A stretch of DNA of 13,862 nucleotides from CAZFBR01 sp035353495 [NCBI: uncultured bacterium] (lineage in GTDB: Bacteria > DAOPZR01), in NCBI GenBank assembly GCA_964517215.1, contig CAZFBR010000077.1, forward strand, positions 1-13,862, given 5' to 3'. The position numbers and the translations under genes are program-made. Shown here piece after piece: positions 7,799-13,639 of the stretch. The notes under the pieces were generated by a model. It was not told where the DNA came from, searched no databases, and saw only the letters and a list, made by a program, of their open reading frames with translations. Every line of letters starts with the position of its first letter. Position 1 is the stretch's first letter.

Positions 7799-7874
7799 GC
7801 GCTGATTGTAGCTCCTGCCGTCGGCGAGCGTCAAGCTTGCGTCCGGTGCGGATTGAGGATACCATCAGCGCATG
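7796..7874. promoter_or_regulatory. Divergent cobD/cobO spacer with 15-bp inverted repeat and two predicted leaderless starts
   Basis: Positions 7796-7810 and 7860-7874 are inverted copies of TACAATCAGCGCATG with one mismatch (TACC on the cobO side). Each copy contains a -10-like hexamer, CAGCGC, and the ATG of the gene it faces. On the minus strand TTGACG lies 18 bases before TACAAT. On the plus strand TTGCGT (7837-7842) lies 17 bases before TACCAT. In both cases the predicted first transcribed base falls on, or within a base of, the start codon. The cobO start also sits in a small palindrome, GCGCAT-GCTT-ATGCGC (7868-7883). The promoters are read by eye; a shared operator is inferred. Confidence 0.45.
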
Positions 7875-8396
7875 CTTATGCGCGGACGACGACTGGTATT
7901 TACCGGGGACGGGAAGGGGAAGACGACGGCGGCGATGGGGATGGCCTGCCGCGCGCTCGGGCATGGCCTGCCCGTGCTGGTGGCGCAGTTCATCAAGGGG
8001 CGCGACACCGGCGAAGAGAAACTGCTGGCCGCGCAGCCGGGACTGACCTTCCTGCAGCTCGGGCTGGGCTTTCTGCCGCGCACGGAGGGGCCGGAACTGG
8101 CACGCCACCGTGCGGCGGCGCAGGACGGCTTGCAGCGGGTGGCGACGGAGCTTGTGGCCGGGCAGTGGCGGCTGGTGGTGTTGGACGAGATCTGCACTGC
8201 GGTGGCGCGCGGGCTGCTGGCGGAAGCGGCGGTGCTGGCGGCGCTCGAACGGGCGCAGCCCGAGACCGTGATCGTATTGACCGGTCGCGGCGCGACGTCC
8301 GGACTGATTGCGTACGCGGATACCGTAACGGAGATGCGTTGCGTCAAGCACGGCTACGCAACCGGGATAGCCGCCCAGCCCGGCGTGGAATGGTAA
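7872..8396 (+). CDS. cobO: Cob(I)yrinic acid a,c-diamide adenosyltransferase (CobO/CobA/BtuR family)
   Basis: Cytosolic enzyme of 174 residues that transfers the adenosyl group of ATP to the cobalt of corrinoids, serving both salvage and de novo synthesis. The P-loop GDGKGKTT at residues 12-19 is the family hallmark. It is followed by AAMGMACRALGHGLPVLVAQFIKG, the core WRLVVLDEICTAVARGLL, and VIVLTGRGATSGLIAYADTVTEM near the C-terminus. The tail is short compared with enteric BtuR, which is common in this family. An ATG two codons later (7878) is an alternative start. It is transcribed divergently from cobD-cbiB and ends directly before a MITE-like insertion, whose hairpins may now serve as its 3' end. 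Confidence 0.93.
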   Translation: MLMRGRRLVFTGDGKGKTTAAMGMACRALGHGLPVLVAQFIKGRDTGEEKLLAAQPGLTFLQLGLGFLPRTEGPELARHRAAAQDGLQRVATELVAGQWRLVVLDEICTAVARGLLAEAAVLAALERAQPETVIVLTGRGATSGLIAYADTVTEMRCVKHGYATGIAAQPGVEW

Positions 8397-8404
8397 ATGC
8401 CGCG

Positions 8405-8549
8405 ATAACTATTCAGCCGGTATCTGTATTTCCCCTCTCTCTCAGGGAGAGGAAGCCGCGAAGCGGCAAGTGCGGGATGACCGCTGCACTTCCCTCACCC
8501 CACCCTCTCCCCGAGGGAGAGGGCTATCGATGACAGGATGAATAGTTAC
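8405..8549. mobile_element. MITE-like palindromic element with 8-bp target duplication
   Basis: The 145-bp element ends in inverted repeats: ATAACTATTCA at 8405-8415 and TGAATAGTTAC at 8539-8549, the latter read inward as GTAACTATTCA. It is flanked by direct repeats ATGCCGCG at 8397-8404 and 8550-8557, a clean 8-bp target-site duplication that begins at the base after the cobO stop codon. Inside are four consecutive hairpins: CCTCTC/GAGAGG (8434-8452), GCCGC/GCGGC (8455-8467), AAGTGC/GCACTT (8468-8491) and CCCTCTCC/GGAGAGGG (8503-8523). It has no coding capacity. GTAA-type ends with an 8-bp duplication fit the IS66 family, so it is probably a non-autonomous relative mobilised in trans. The family assignment is inferred. 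Confidence 0.72.
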
Positions 8550-8557
8550 ATGCCGCG

Positions 8558-8784
8558 AAACGATTCATCCCGGGTAACAGCGTACTCTCTTTCTTCTGAA
8601 TATGATGCACGATGCGGGCGCGTGGCCGTCAGTCCCGCACCAGCTGCTGCGCGGCGCCGCTCCCGCCGGGAGAAGAAAAACACATTTGGCCGGCTGAACA
8701 GCTGTCATGCCGCGCTGCGGGCTGGAGTCCGGCCGGCGGTGATGGCAGTTGCGTGCCGGTGGCATGCTGCCGGCGTCGAACGGG
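8558..8784. other. Non-coding interval between the MITE and thiD
   Basis: About 227 bases between the convergent cobO (with its MITE) and thiD. Reading frames here have no ribosome-binding sites or family resemblance. The one visible structure is a near-palindrome at 8755-8774 (GCCGG...CCGGC with wobble-paired interior), 11 bases past the thiD stop. It could help end thiD transcription, but no T-tract follows it on the minus strand. Confidence 0.4.
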
Positions 8785-9591
8785 TTATTCCTGAGGCAAT
8801 TCCTGGAACATGAAGGCGTGATTCGTCGGGCCATGGCCATGCCCGAGCGGCAGGGCATGGCGGATGGCGCCGGTGATGTACTTTTTTGCGCCGGCAACCG
8901 CATCGGGCACTGCCGTGCCCTGCCCCAGCAGTGTGGCCAAAGCGGCGGAGAAGGTACAGCCCGTACCGTGCGTGTTTCTTGTTGCGATGCGCGGGGCGCG
9001 GTATTCGCGGCAGCCCATGCCGTCGTCGAGCAGATCAATGGCGTCTTCCTGCGGCAAATGGCCCCCCTTGATGACGACGCAGGCGGGACCGAGCGCACGG
9101 ATGGCGGCGGCGGCGGCGCGCATATCGCTGATCGTGCGGATGGTCAGGCCGGTGAGCGCTTCGGCTTCCGGCAGATTGGGGGTGACCACGGTGGCGAGCG
9201 GCAGCAGTTCGCGGATCAGCGCCTGCGTGGCGTCCGGCGCCAGCAGACGGGCGCCTCCCTTGGCGACCATGACCGGATCGACGACGAGTGGCACCGGCCC
9301 GGTGGCGCGCAGCAGGCCGGCAACGGTGCTGATGGTCGCGGCGTCACCCAGCATGCCGGTCTTGATCGCATCGGCGCCGATATCGTCCATGACGGCGCGG
9401 TACTGGCTGACAATGAAATCCATCGGTACCGGCAGGATGCCGTGCACACCGAGCGTGTTCTGCGCGGTAAGTGCGGTGAGCACGCTCATGCCGAACCCGC
9501 CGAGCGCGGTGATGGTTTTCAGGTCGGCCTGAATGCCGGCCCCCCCGCCGCTGTCGGAGCCGGCAATGGTGAGTATGCGTGTGATTGTCAC
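8785..9591 (-). CDS. thiD: Hydroxymethylpyrimidine / phosphomethylpyrimidine kinase ThiD
   Basis: Ribokinase-family kinase of 268 residues, the normal ThiD length. It phosphorylates HMP and HMP-P in thiamine synthesis and salvage. The N-terminal ILTIAGSDSGGGAGIQADLKT is diagnostic. It is followed by VTALTAQNTLGVHG-like residues, AIKTGMLGD, VVDPVMVAKGGARLL, TPNLPEAEALTG, VVIKGGH and the anion-hole/catalytic HGTGCTFSAALAT. The start is GTG at 9591 with GGGAGG upstream. No other thiamine gene is adjacent, so it is a stand-alone kinase in this window. A -10-like TATACT (minus strand, 9673-9668) lies about 80 bases upstream, without a good -35. I looked for a TPP riboswitch there and did not find one. 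Confidence 0.95.
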   Translation of the reverse strand: MTITRILTIAGSDSGGGAGIQADLKTITALGGFGMSVLTALTAQNTLGVHGILPVPMDFIVSQYRAVMDDIGADAIKTGMLGDAATISTVAGLLRATGPVPLVVDPVMVAKGGARLLAPDATQALIRELLPLATVVTPNLPEAEALTGLTIRTISDMRAAAAAIRALGPACVVIKGGHLPQEDAIDLLDDGMGCREYRAPRIATRNTHGTGCTFSAALATLLGQGTAVPDAVAGAKKYITGAIRHALPLGHGHGPTNHAFMFQELPQE

Positions 9592-9713
9592 CTGATCCTC
9601 CCGGTCGGCGAATTGCGGTGCCGGCGGCGTTTCGCCGCGGGAGCGCCGCCACCGTCCGCTGCGGGAGAGTATAGCTCATTACGGTTCACCGCGCACCCCT
9701 GTCTCATAAATGA

Positions 9714-9742
9714 TGGACAATAATAGTGTATTCTGGTATGCT
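9714..9742 (+). promoter_or_regulatory. Extended -10 sigma-70-type promoter for the molybdenum block
   Basis: TGGACA (9714-9719) is followed by a 17-base spacer and TATGCT (9737-9742), which is preceded by TGG to form an extended -10. It sits in a small AT-rich island within GC-rich DNA. The first transcribed base should lie near 9749. It is the best promoter match I see upstream of the Phd-MocA gene and would drive modA, modB and modC as well. Confidence 0.55.
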
Positions 9743-9748
9743 GCGGAG

Positions 9749-9891
9749 GCGGGTCTGCAGCATTGGCCTGGAGGCGGGCCGGGTTGTCCGGCGGTCCGGG
9801 GTGCGGGTATCAGGGCGTCGCGCCGGCGGGTTGCCCCAACCGGAAGGTGATGTTACGCTCCGTGCGGTCGTTCACGACTGCGGAGGAGAAC
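9749..9891 (+). promoter_or_regulatory. Structured 5' leader of the molybdenum block
   Basis: About 143 bases lie between the predicted transcription start and the ATG. Several hairpins can be drawn: CCGG-GTTGT-CCGG near 9780, GGCG-TCG-CGCC near 9815, GGTTG-CCC-CAACC near 9830, and a 7-bp stem GCGGTCG-TTCA-CGACTGC ending directly before the GGAGGAG ribosome-binding site. A regulatory leader, for example one responding to molybdenum cofactor, is possible. I cannot match it to the Moco riboswitch consensus by eye. High GC content alone also makes such stems common. Confidence 0.3.
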
Positions 9892-10599
9892 ATGACAATG
9901 GAACGGAAGAGCCGGGTACTGACGGCGGTATCGCTGGCGGAGGCGCGGCAGCAGCTCCTGCCGCTGATCCGCACCACCAAACGCGGGGCTCGCTATGTGA
10001 TCACCCAGCATGGCCGTCCCGAGGCGGTGGTGCTTGGTGCTGATGAGTATTTCGCCGCGGCGGTGCCGCCGCGGAGCATCGGGGCGGTGGTGCTTGCGGC
10101 GTCAGGCGGGCGCAAGCGGAGTCCGGTGGCGCCGGCGGCAGTTGCGGGCCTGTGCCGGCGGCTGCTGCAGGTCGGGTTGGCGCCGGTGGTGGTGGTTACG
10201 GATGCCGGCAACAAAAAGCTGCAGGCGGCCCTGACGGAGCTGGAGGTGGCGGTGACCTTCACCGGCAGTGATAATACGGGTTTTTCCTCGTCACTCAAAC
10301 GGGGGGTGCGTTTTGCCGCCCCGTGGTGCGGGGCGTTGCTGGTGCTGTTTGCCTCGATGCCGGAGGTCAGCGAGGCAACGCTGCGGCAACTGCTGGCGGC
10401 ATGGCGCCAGGACCAGCGCGGTATCATCGTGCCGGAATATGACGGGCGGCGCGGCCATCCGCTGCTGTTCGCTGCCGCCTATGCGAAAGAGCTGCTGACC
10501 TTGGATCCGCGCTGGGGCTTGCTGCCGTTCATGCGCAAGCAACGCGCGGCGATTCGCACGGTCGCGGTGCGCGATCCGAATGTTTTGCGGCGGAGATAA
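9892..10599 (+). CDS. Phd-type antitoxin domain fused to a degenerate MocA-like nucleotidyltransferase
   Basis: 235 residues from the ATG at 9892, chosen because GGAGGAG precedes it; upstream in-frame starts lack one. Residues 11-55 (VSLAEARQQLLPLIRTT, ARYVITQHGRPEAVVLGADEY) match the Phd/YefM antitoxin fold, a DNA-binding module. From residue 62 the sequence follows MocA/MobA-like transferases: IGAVVLAAS, VVVVTDAG, GFSSSLKRG, YDGRRGHPLLF, and the WGLLPFM and VAVRDPNVL tail. Catalytic features are gone. The LAAGxSxRMGxxK nucleotide loop reads LAASGGRKRSPVAP, and the metal-binding GDxP aspartate is replaced (FASMPEV). No toxin gene adjoins it. Position just before modA suggests a regulator or sensor of molybdenum metabolism rather than an enzyme. 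That role is inference; the two-domain build is visible. Confidence 0.65.
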   Translation: MTMERKSRVLTAVSLAEARQQLLPLIRTTKRGARYVITQHGRPEAVVLGADEYFAAAVPPRSIGAVVLAASGGRKRSPVAPAAVAGLCRRLLQVGLAPVVVVTDAGNKKLQAALTELEVAVTFTGSDNTGFSSSLKRGVRFAAPWCGALLVLFASMPEVSEATLRQLLAAWRQDQRGIIVPEYDGRRGHPLLFAAAYAKELLTLDPRWGLLPFMRKQRAAIRTVAVRDPNVLRRR

Positions 10600-10603
10600 G
10601 CAT

Positions 10604-11596
10604 ATGCAACGGACAATTCTCTGGCTGGCCCTGCTGAGTTGGGGTGTCATGTTGGCGGTGGGCGAGCCGGTGCTGGCTGCAACCGTCCATTCGGTGAGCG
10701 CAGGGCAGTCGCTGTACAGCGTCTGCCGGCAGTATTACGGCAATCCGAACCTGTGGGGTGCGCTGGCCCGCTATAACCGGATTGCCCAACCGTCGCAACT
10801 GGCAATCGGCCAGCAGCTCAGCATCCCGACGGTGGCGGAGCTCAGGGCGACTTTAGCGCCCGCAGCAACACCGGTACCTGCGGCACTGCCGGTGGCCGCA
10901 CCGGTCTCGCGCGGGCCGGTACATGTCGCCTGCGCGGCCAACATGCAGGCGGCGCTCACGGCGATCATCGCTGACTATGCGGCGACGACGGGAATCGAGG
11001 TAAAGCCGACGTTCAGTTCAACCAAACAGCTGGCGCAGCAGGTGGTGGCGGGTGCGCCGTACGACCTGTTCATTGCCGCCGACACCGAAACGGTGCTGGC
11101 GCTCGACCGGCAGGGCCTGATCCAAACGGGCAGCATCCGCACCTACGCCTATGGCACGCTGGTGCTGTGGCTGCCGGCAGATGCGGCGGCGCGCCCGGCA
11201 CGGGTTGCGGATATCGTTGATCCGCGATACACGAAGATCGGTATTGCCAACCCGGAGCTGGCACCGTATGGCATGGCCGCGCGTGAGGCCTGCCAGCGCC
11301 TTGGCATCTGGGAACGCATTAAGGCCCGCCTGATTATTGCCCAGAATGTCGGCCAAGCGGCGATGTATGCCGAACGCGGCGAAGTGGATGTGGCGTTCAC
11401 CCCGTTATCGAATGCGATCGACCGGCATGCGTCGTACCTGACTATTGATCCGGCGCTGTATGTGCCGCTGGCGCAGTCGCTGGGCGTGGTCAAACGTGAC
11501 GGTGGCAATGTCAGCGGGGCGCAGGCGCTGGCGAATTACCTCAACAGCCGGGTCGGTCGCGCGGTGCTGCAGCGTTTTGGTTATCGCCTGCCGTAG
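10604..11596 (+). CDS. modA: LysM-domain molybdate ABC transporter substrate-binding protein ModA
   Basis: 330 residues starting 4 bases after the previous stop, with GGAGA upstream. The signal peptide MQRTILWLALLSWGVMLAVGEPVLAA (cleavage likely after VLA) exports it. Residues about 28-75 form a LysM domain: VHSVSAGQSLYSVCRQYYGN, WGALARYNRI, LAIGQQLSIP. An Ala/Pro linker (about 80-105) leads to the ModA domain: VHVACAANMQAALTAIIADYAATTGIEVKPTFSSTKQLAQQVVAGAPYDLFIAADTETVLAL, with later IANPELAPYGMAAREAC and GEVDVAFTPLSNA. The solute-binding fold is complete and should bind molybdate or tungstate. LysM usually binds peptidoglycan, so the binder may be held at the cell wall. There is no lipobox cysteine. 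The downstream modBC support the assignment. Confidence 0.88.
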   Translation: MQRTILWLALLSWGVMLAVGEPVLAATVHSVSAGQSLYSVCRQYYGNPNLWGALARYNRIAQPSQLAIGQQLSIPTVAELRATLAPAATPVPAALPVAAPVSRGPVHVACAANMQAALTAIIADYAATTGIEVKPTFSSTKQLAQQVVAGAPYDLFIAADTETVLALDRQGLIQTGSIRTYAYGTLVLWLPADAAARPARVADIVDPRYTKIGIANPELAPYGMAAREACQRLGIWERIKARLIIAQNVGQAAMYAERGEVDVAFTPLSNAIDRHASYLTIDPALYVPLAQSLGVVKRDGGNVSGAQALANYLNSRVGRAVLQRFGYRLP

Positions 11597-11731
11597 TCCG
11601 AACCGGTTTCACCGGTCAAACGGCGTCACCGCGGCAGCAATGCAGTGGCGCCATTTTCGCGGGATGACAGTAATTGACCGGGAATGCTACCATGCGGATC
11701 GGCCATCCGGGCATAGGTGAAGGAGCAGACC

Positions 11732-11800
11732 ATGGCGACGACAATTGAGGTATTGCTGCCGGCGGCAACCACGGGGCATGCGCCGGGGCGCCATGTTTGA
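11732..11800 (+). CDS. 22-residue leader ORF overlapping the modB start; possible MoaD remnant
   Basis: ATG at 11732 has a strong ribosome-binding site (AAGGAG at 11720-11725), unlike the modB ATG at 11793. The ORF ends at TGA 11798-11800, eight bases into modB, so modB translation probably depends on reinitiation by ribosomes finishing this peptide. Its opening, MATTIEVLLPAA, resembles the first strand of MoaD/ThiS sulfur carriers (M-x-x-x-V-x-V-x-L-P-A), so it may be the surviving N-terminus of a molybdopterin-synthase small subunit. At 22 codons this is tentative. No known leader-peptide family is recognised. Confidence 0.35.
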   Translation: MATTIEVLLPAATTGHAPGRHV

Positions 11801-12425
11801 CGCGTTGCTGGTCTCGATGCGGGTGACGCTGCTCGCTGCGCCGGCCATTGCGCTGGTTGGACTGGCCGGAGCGGTGATCCTGGCCCACTGGCGCAGTCCG
11901 TGGCGCAATCTGCTGGAACTGGCCTGCATCCTGCCCATTGTTCTGCCGCCGACGGTGACCGGCTACTATCTGCTGAATATCCTTGGCCGGCAGGCGCTCG
12001 GCCAGTTTGTCCAGCTGCTCTTTACCCCGGTCGGCGCGGCGATTGCCGCGACCGTGATGGGACTGCCGCTGATGATCATCGCCGGGAAGGCCGCCATTGC
12101 CGGGGTTGATGCGCGGCTGGAAGCGGCGGCACGCACGCTGGGCGCGACGGAGTGGCGGGTACTCTGCGACGTGACCCTGCCGCTGGCGAAGCGCGGCCTG
12201 ATCGCTGGCTTCCTGCTGGCCTGTGCGCGCGCGTTCGGTGAGTTCGGCGCGACGCTAATGGTTGCGGGATCCCAGCCGGGCAGTACCCGCACCCTGGCAA
12301 TTGCCCTCTACGATGCGGTGCAGCTGGGCGAAGAGACCACGGCGATGGCGATTGTGGCGCTGCTCACCGGCTGCACAGTGCTGGTGTTGGCGCTGACCCG
12401 CTGGCTGGAGGGAAGCGCGCGATGA
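11793..12425 (+). CDS. modB: Molybdate ABC transporter permease ModB
   Basis: Inner-membrane permease of 210 residues, slightly short but within the ModB range, with five hydrophobic segments. The ABC-permease EAA loop is clear: EAAARTLGATEWRVLCDVTLPLAKRGLIAGFLLA. The ModB-type stretches LPPTVTGYYLL and ARAFGEFGATLMVAGSQPGSTRTL are present. I chose the ATG at 11793 (MFDALLVSMRVTLLAAP), which matches where ModB proteins begin. The in-frame TTG extension to 11745 would add a basic segment (MRYCCRRQPRGMRRGA) inside the overlapping leader ORF. The gene's stop overlaps the modC start (ATGA), so the two subunits are coupled. Confidence 0.93.
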   Translation: MFDALLVSMRVTLLAAPAIALVGLAGAVILAHWRSPWRNLLELACILPIVLPPTVTGYYLLNILGRQALGQFVQLLFTPVGAAIAATVMGLPLMIIAGKAAIAGVDARLEAAARTLGATEWRVLCDVTLPLAKRGLIAGFLLACARAFGEFGATLMVAGSQPGSTRTLAIALYDAVQLGEETTAMAIVALLTGCTVLVLALTRWLEGSAR

Positions 12426-13516
12426 GCGGCCTGACCGTACGGCTGACCCGGCCGCTGCGCCACTTTGCGCTGGACCTCGCGTTCGTCCATGAACGTGGCA
12501 TTCTGGCGCTCTTCGGCCAGTCGGGCATGGGCAAGACCCAGACCCTGGAATGCCTGGCCGGGCTGGCGATGCCGCAGACCGGGGTGATTGCACTTGATGA
12601 CCGTGTGTGGTTTCGTGGTGAGCCGGGTGCAGCTGCGGTGAAGGTGCCGCCGCACCGGCGTGGGATCGGCTACGTGGTGCAGGACGGCGCGCTCTTCCCG
12701 CATATGACGCTGGCGGCGAATGTCGCTTACGGCATCCGCCGCGAGCCGGACGCGGCGGCGCGCGTGCGCGAACTGCTGGCGGCGATGGGGATCAGTGAAC
12801 TTGCCGAACGCTATCCGCGCGAGGTGTCGGGTGGTCAGCAGCGGCGGGCGGCGATCGCCCGGGCGCTGGCAATTCGCCCGCGACTGCTGCTGCTCGATGA
12901 GCCGTTCGTGCATCTCGACCGGCTGGTGCGCGCCCGCCTGATGCGCGACCTGGTTGCCGCAGTGCGGGCGCAGGATCTCCTTGCGGTGCTGGTAACGCAT
13001 GACCGCGAGGAGTTGGCCGCCTGTGCTGACCGTATTGCCTTGCTCGAACGCGGGCGGATCATCCAGCTCGGCGCACGCGACGAGGTGCTCGACCGGCCGG
13101 TTTCCGCGGCGGCGGCATTGCTTCTGGGCGACAGCAATCTGCTGGACGGGACGGTGGCCGGCCGTGAGGGTGACTGGTGGGTGGTACGGACCGGAGCGCT
13201 GGACTGGCGCCTGCCGGGGACGGAGACGCTGGCGGTCGGGCAGGCGGTGACGCTGGCGGTGCGGGCCAGTGCGCTGAAAATCATCCGCCCCGATGTGCCG
13301 GTGCCCCCGGAGCTGGCGCGCAACTGCCATCCGGGGAGATTGCTGGACGCAGATGTGCGTCCCGATACCGTGCAGTTCACTGTGCGATTTGGCGATGGCA
13401 GCGAAGTGACCGGGGCAACGCTCCCTGATGTTTATGCGCGCGCCGCGGCGCGGCTGGATGAAGAACGCGAATTCGCTGTGGTCCCCGGCGGTCTGCGCTG
13501 GTATCCGCGCAGGTAG
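12422..13516 (+). CDS. modC: Molybdate ABC transporter ATPase ModC with C-terminal TOBE/Mop region
   Basis: Cytoplasmic ATPase of 364 residues that drives molybdate import by ModB. Walker A is GQSGMGKT (residues 32-39, with Gln in place of the usual Pro or Ser). Signature VSGGQQRRAAIARAL begins near residue 135, Walker B LLLLDEPFVHLD near 156, and the H-loop is in LVTHDREELAACADRI. After about residue 235 a TOBE/Mop-type extension follows (LLDGTVAGREGDWWVVRTG, GQAVTLAVRASALKII, FTVRFGDGSEVTGATL). This region often binds oxyanion and sets transport feedback in ModC. The start overlaps the modB stop. The gene ends at TAG, about 20 bases before the 3' end of a minus-strand RNA candidate. Confidence 0.93.
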   Translation: MSGLTVRLTRPLRHFALDLAFVHERGILALFGQSGMGKTQTLECLAGLAMPQTGVIALDDRVWFRGEPGAAAVKVPPHRRGIGYVVQDGALFPHMTLAANVAYGIRREPDAAARVRELLAAMGISELAERYPREVSGGQQRRAAIARALAIRPRLLLLDEPFVHLDRLVRARLMRDLVAAVRAQDLLAVLVTHDREELAACADRIALLERGRIIQLGARDEVLDRPVSAAAALLLGDSNLLDGTVAGREGDWWVVRTGALDWRLPGTETLAVGQAVTLAVRASALKIIRPDVPVPPELARNCHPGRLLDADVRPDTVQFTVRFGDGSEVTGATLPDVYARAAARLDEEREFAVVPGGLRWYPRR

Positions 13517-13535
13517 GCGATTGATAACCTGACAA

Positions 13536-13639
13536 ACACAAAAGGCCGCTCGGACGGGGGAGCGGGCATCATGTCATGCGGACCGTCCGTTCTCGCCCCC
13601 GGGGCGTGGCGAATGCCATAGCCCCCGTCCAGAGCAGCC
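13536..13639 (-). ncRNA. Candidate small RNA with paired ends and T-tract terminator
   Basis: On the minus strand an extended -10 (TGGTATATT, 13654-13646) predicts a start near 13639. The first 18 bases (GGCTGCTCTGGACGGGGG) pair with the 3' arm CCCCCGTCCGAGCGGCC (13560-13544), leaving a single bulged T. A T-tract follows directly (TTTTGTGTTT, 13543-13534). Internal hairpins include TGGC-ATTC-GCCA with flanking GGGG/CCCC. A compact alternative terminator, CCGCTC/GAGCGG, shares the same 3' arm. No -35 is evident. The region has no ORF with a ribosome-binding site. I do not see the conserved loop of SRP RNA, so the family is unknown. Confidence 0.5.

Noticed and set aside
9592-9720. Possible TPP riboswitch upstream of thiD on the minus strand (AGGGGTGCG)
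   Set aside because: The CTGAGA and ACCTGATCTGG elements that define the TPP aptamer are absent.
9763-9891. Upstream in-frame extension of the Phd-MocA gene
   Set aside because: The extension has no ribosome-binding site and begins only about 14 bases after the predicted transcription start, while the ATG at 9892 has GGAGGAG. The Phd domain begins after that ATG.
11597-11731. Hairpin CCGGT-TTC-ACCGG after modA as a terminator, and ModE-type operator sites
   Set aside because: No T-tract follows the hairpin, and no CGTTATAT-like palindrome is present.
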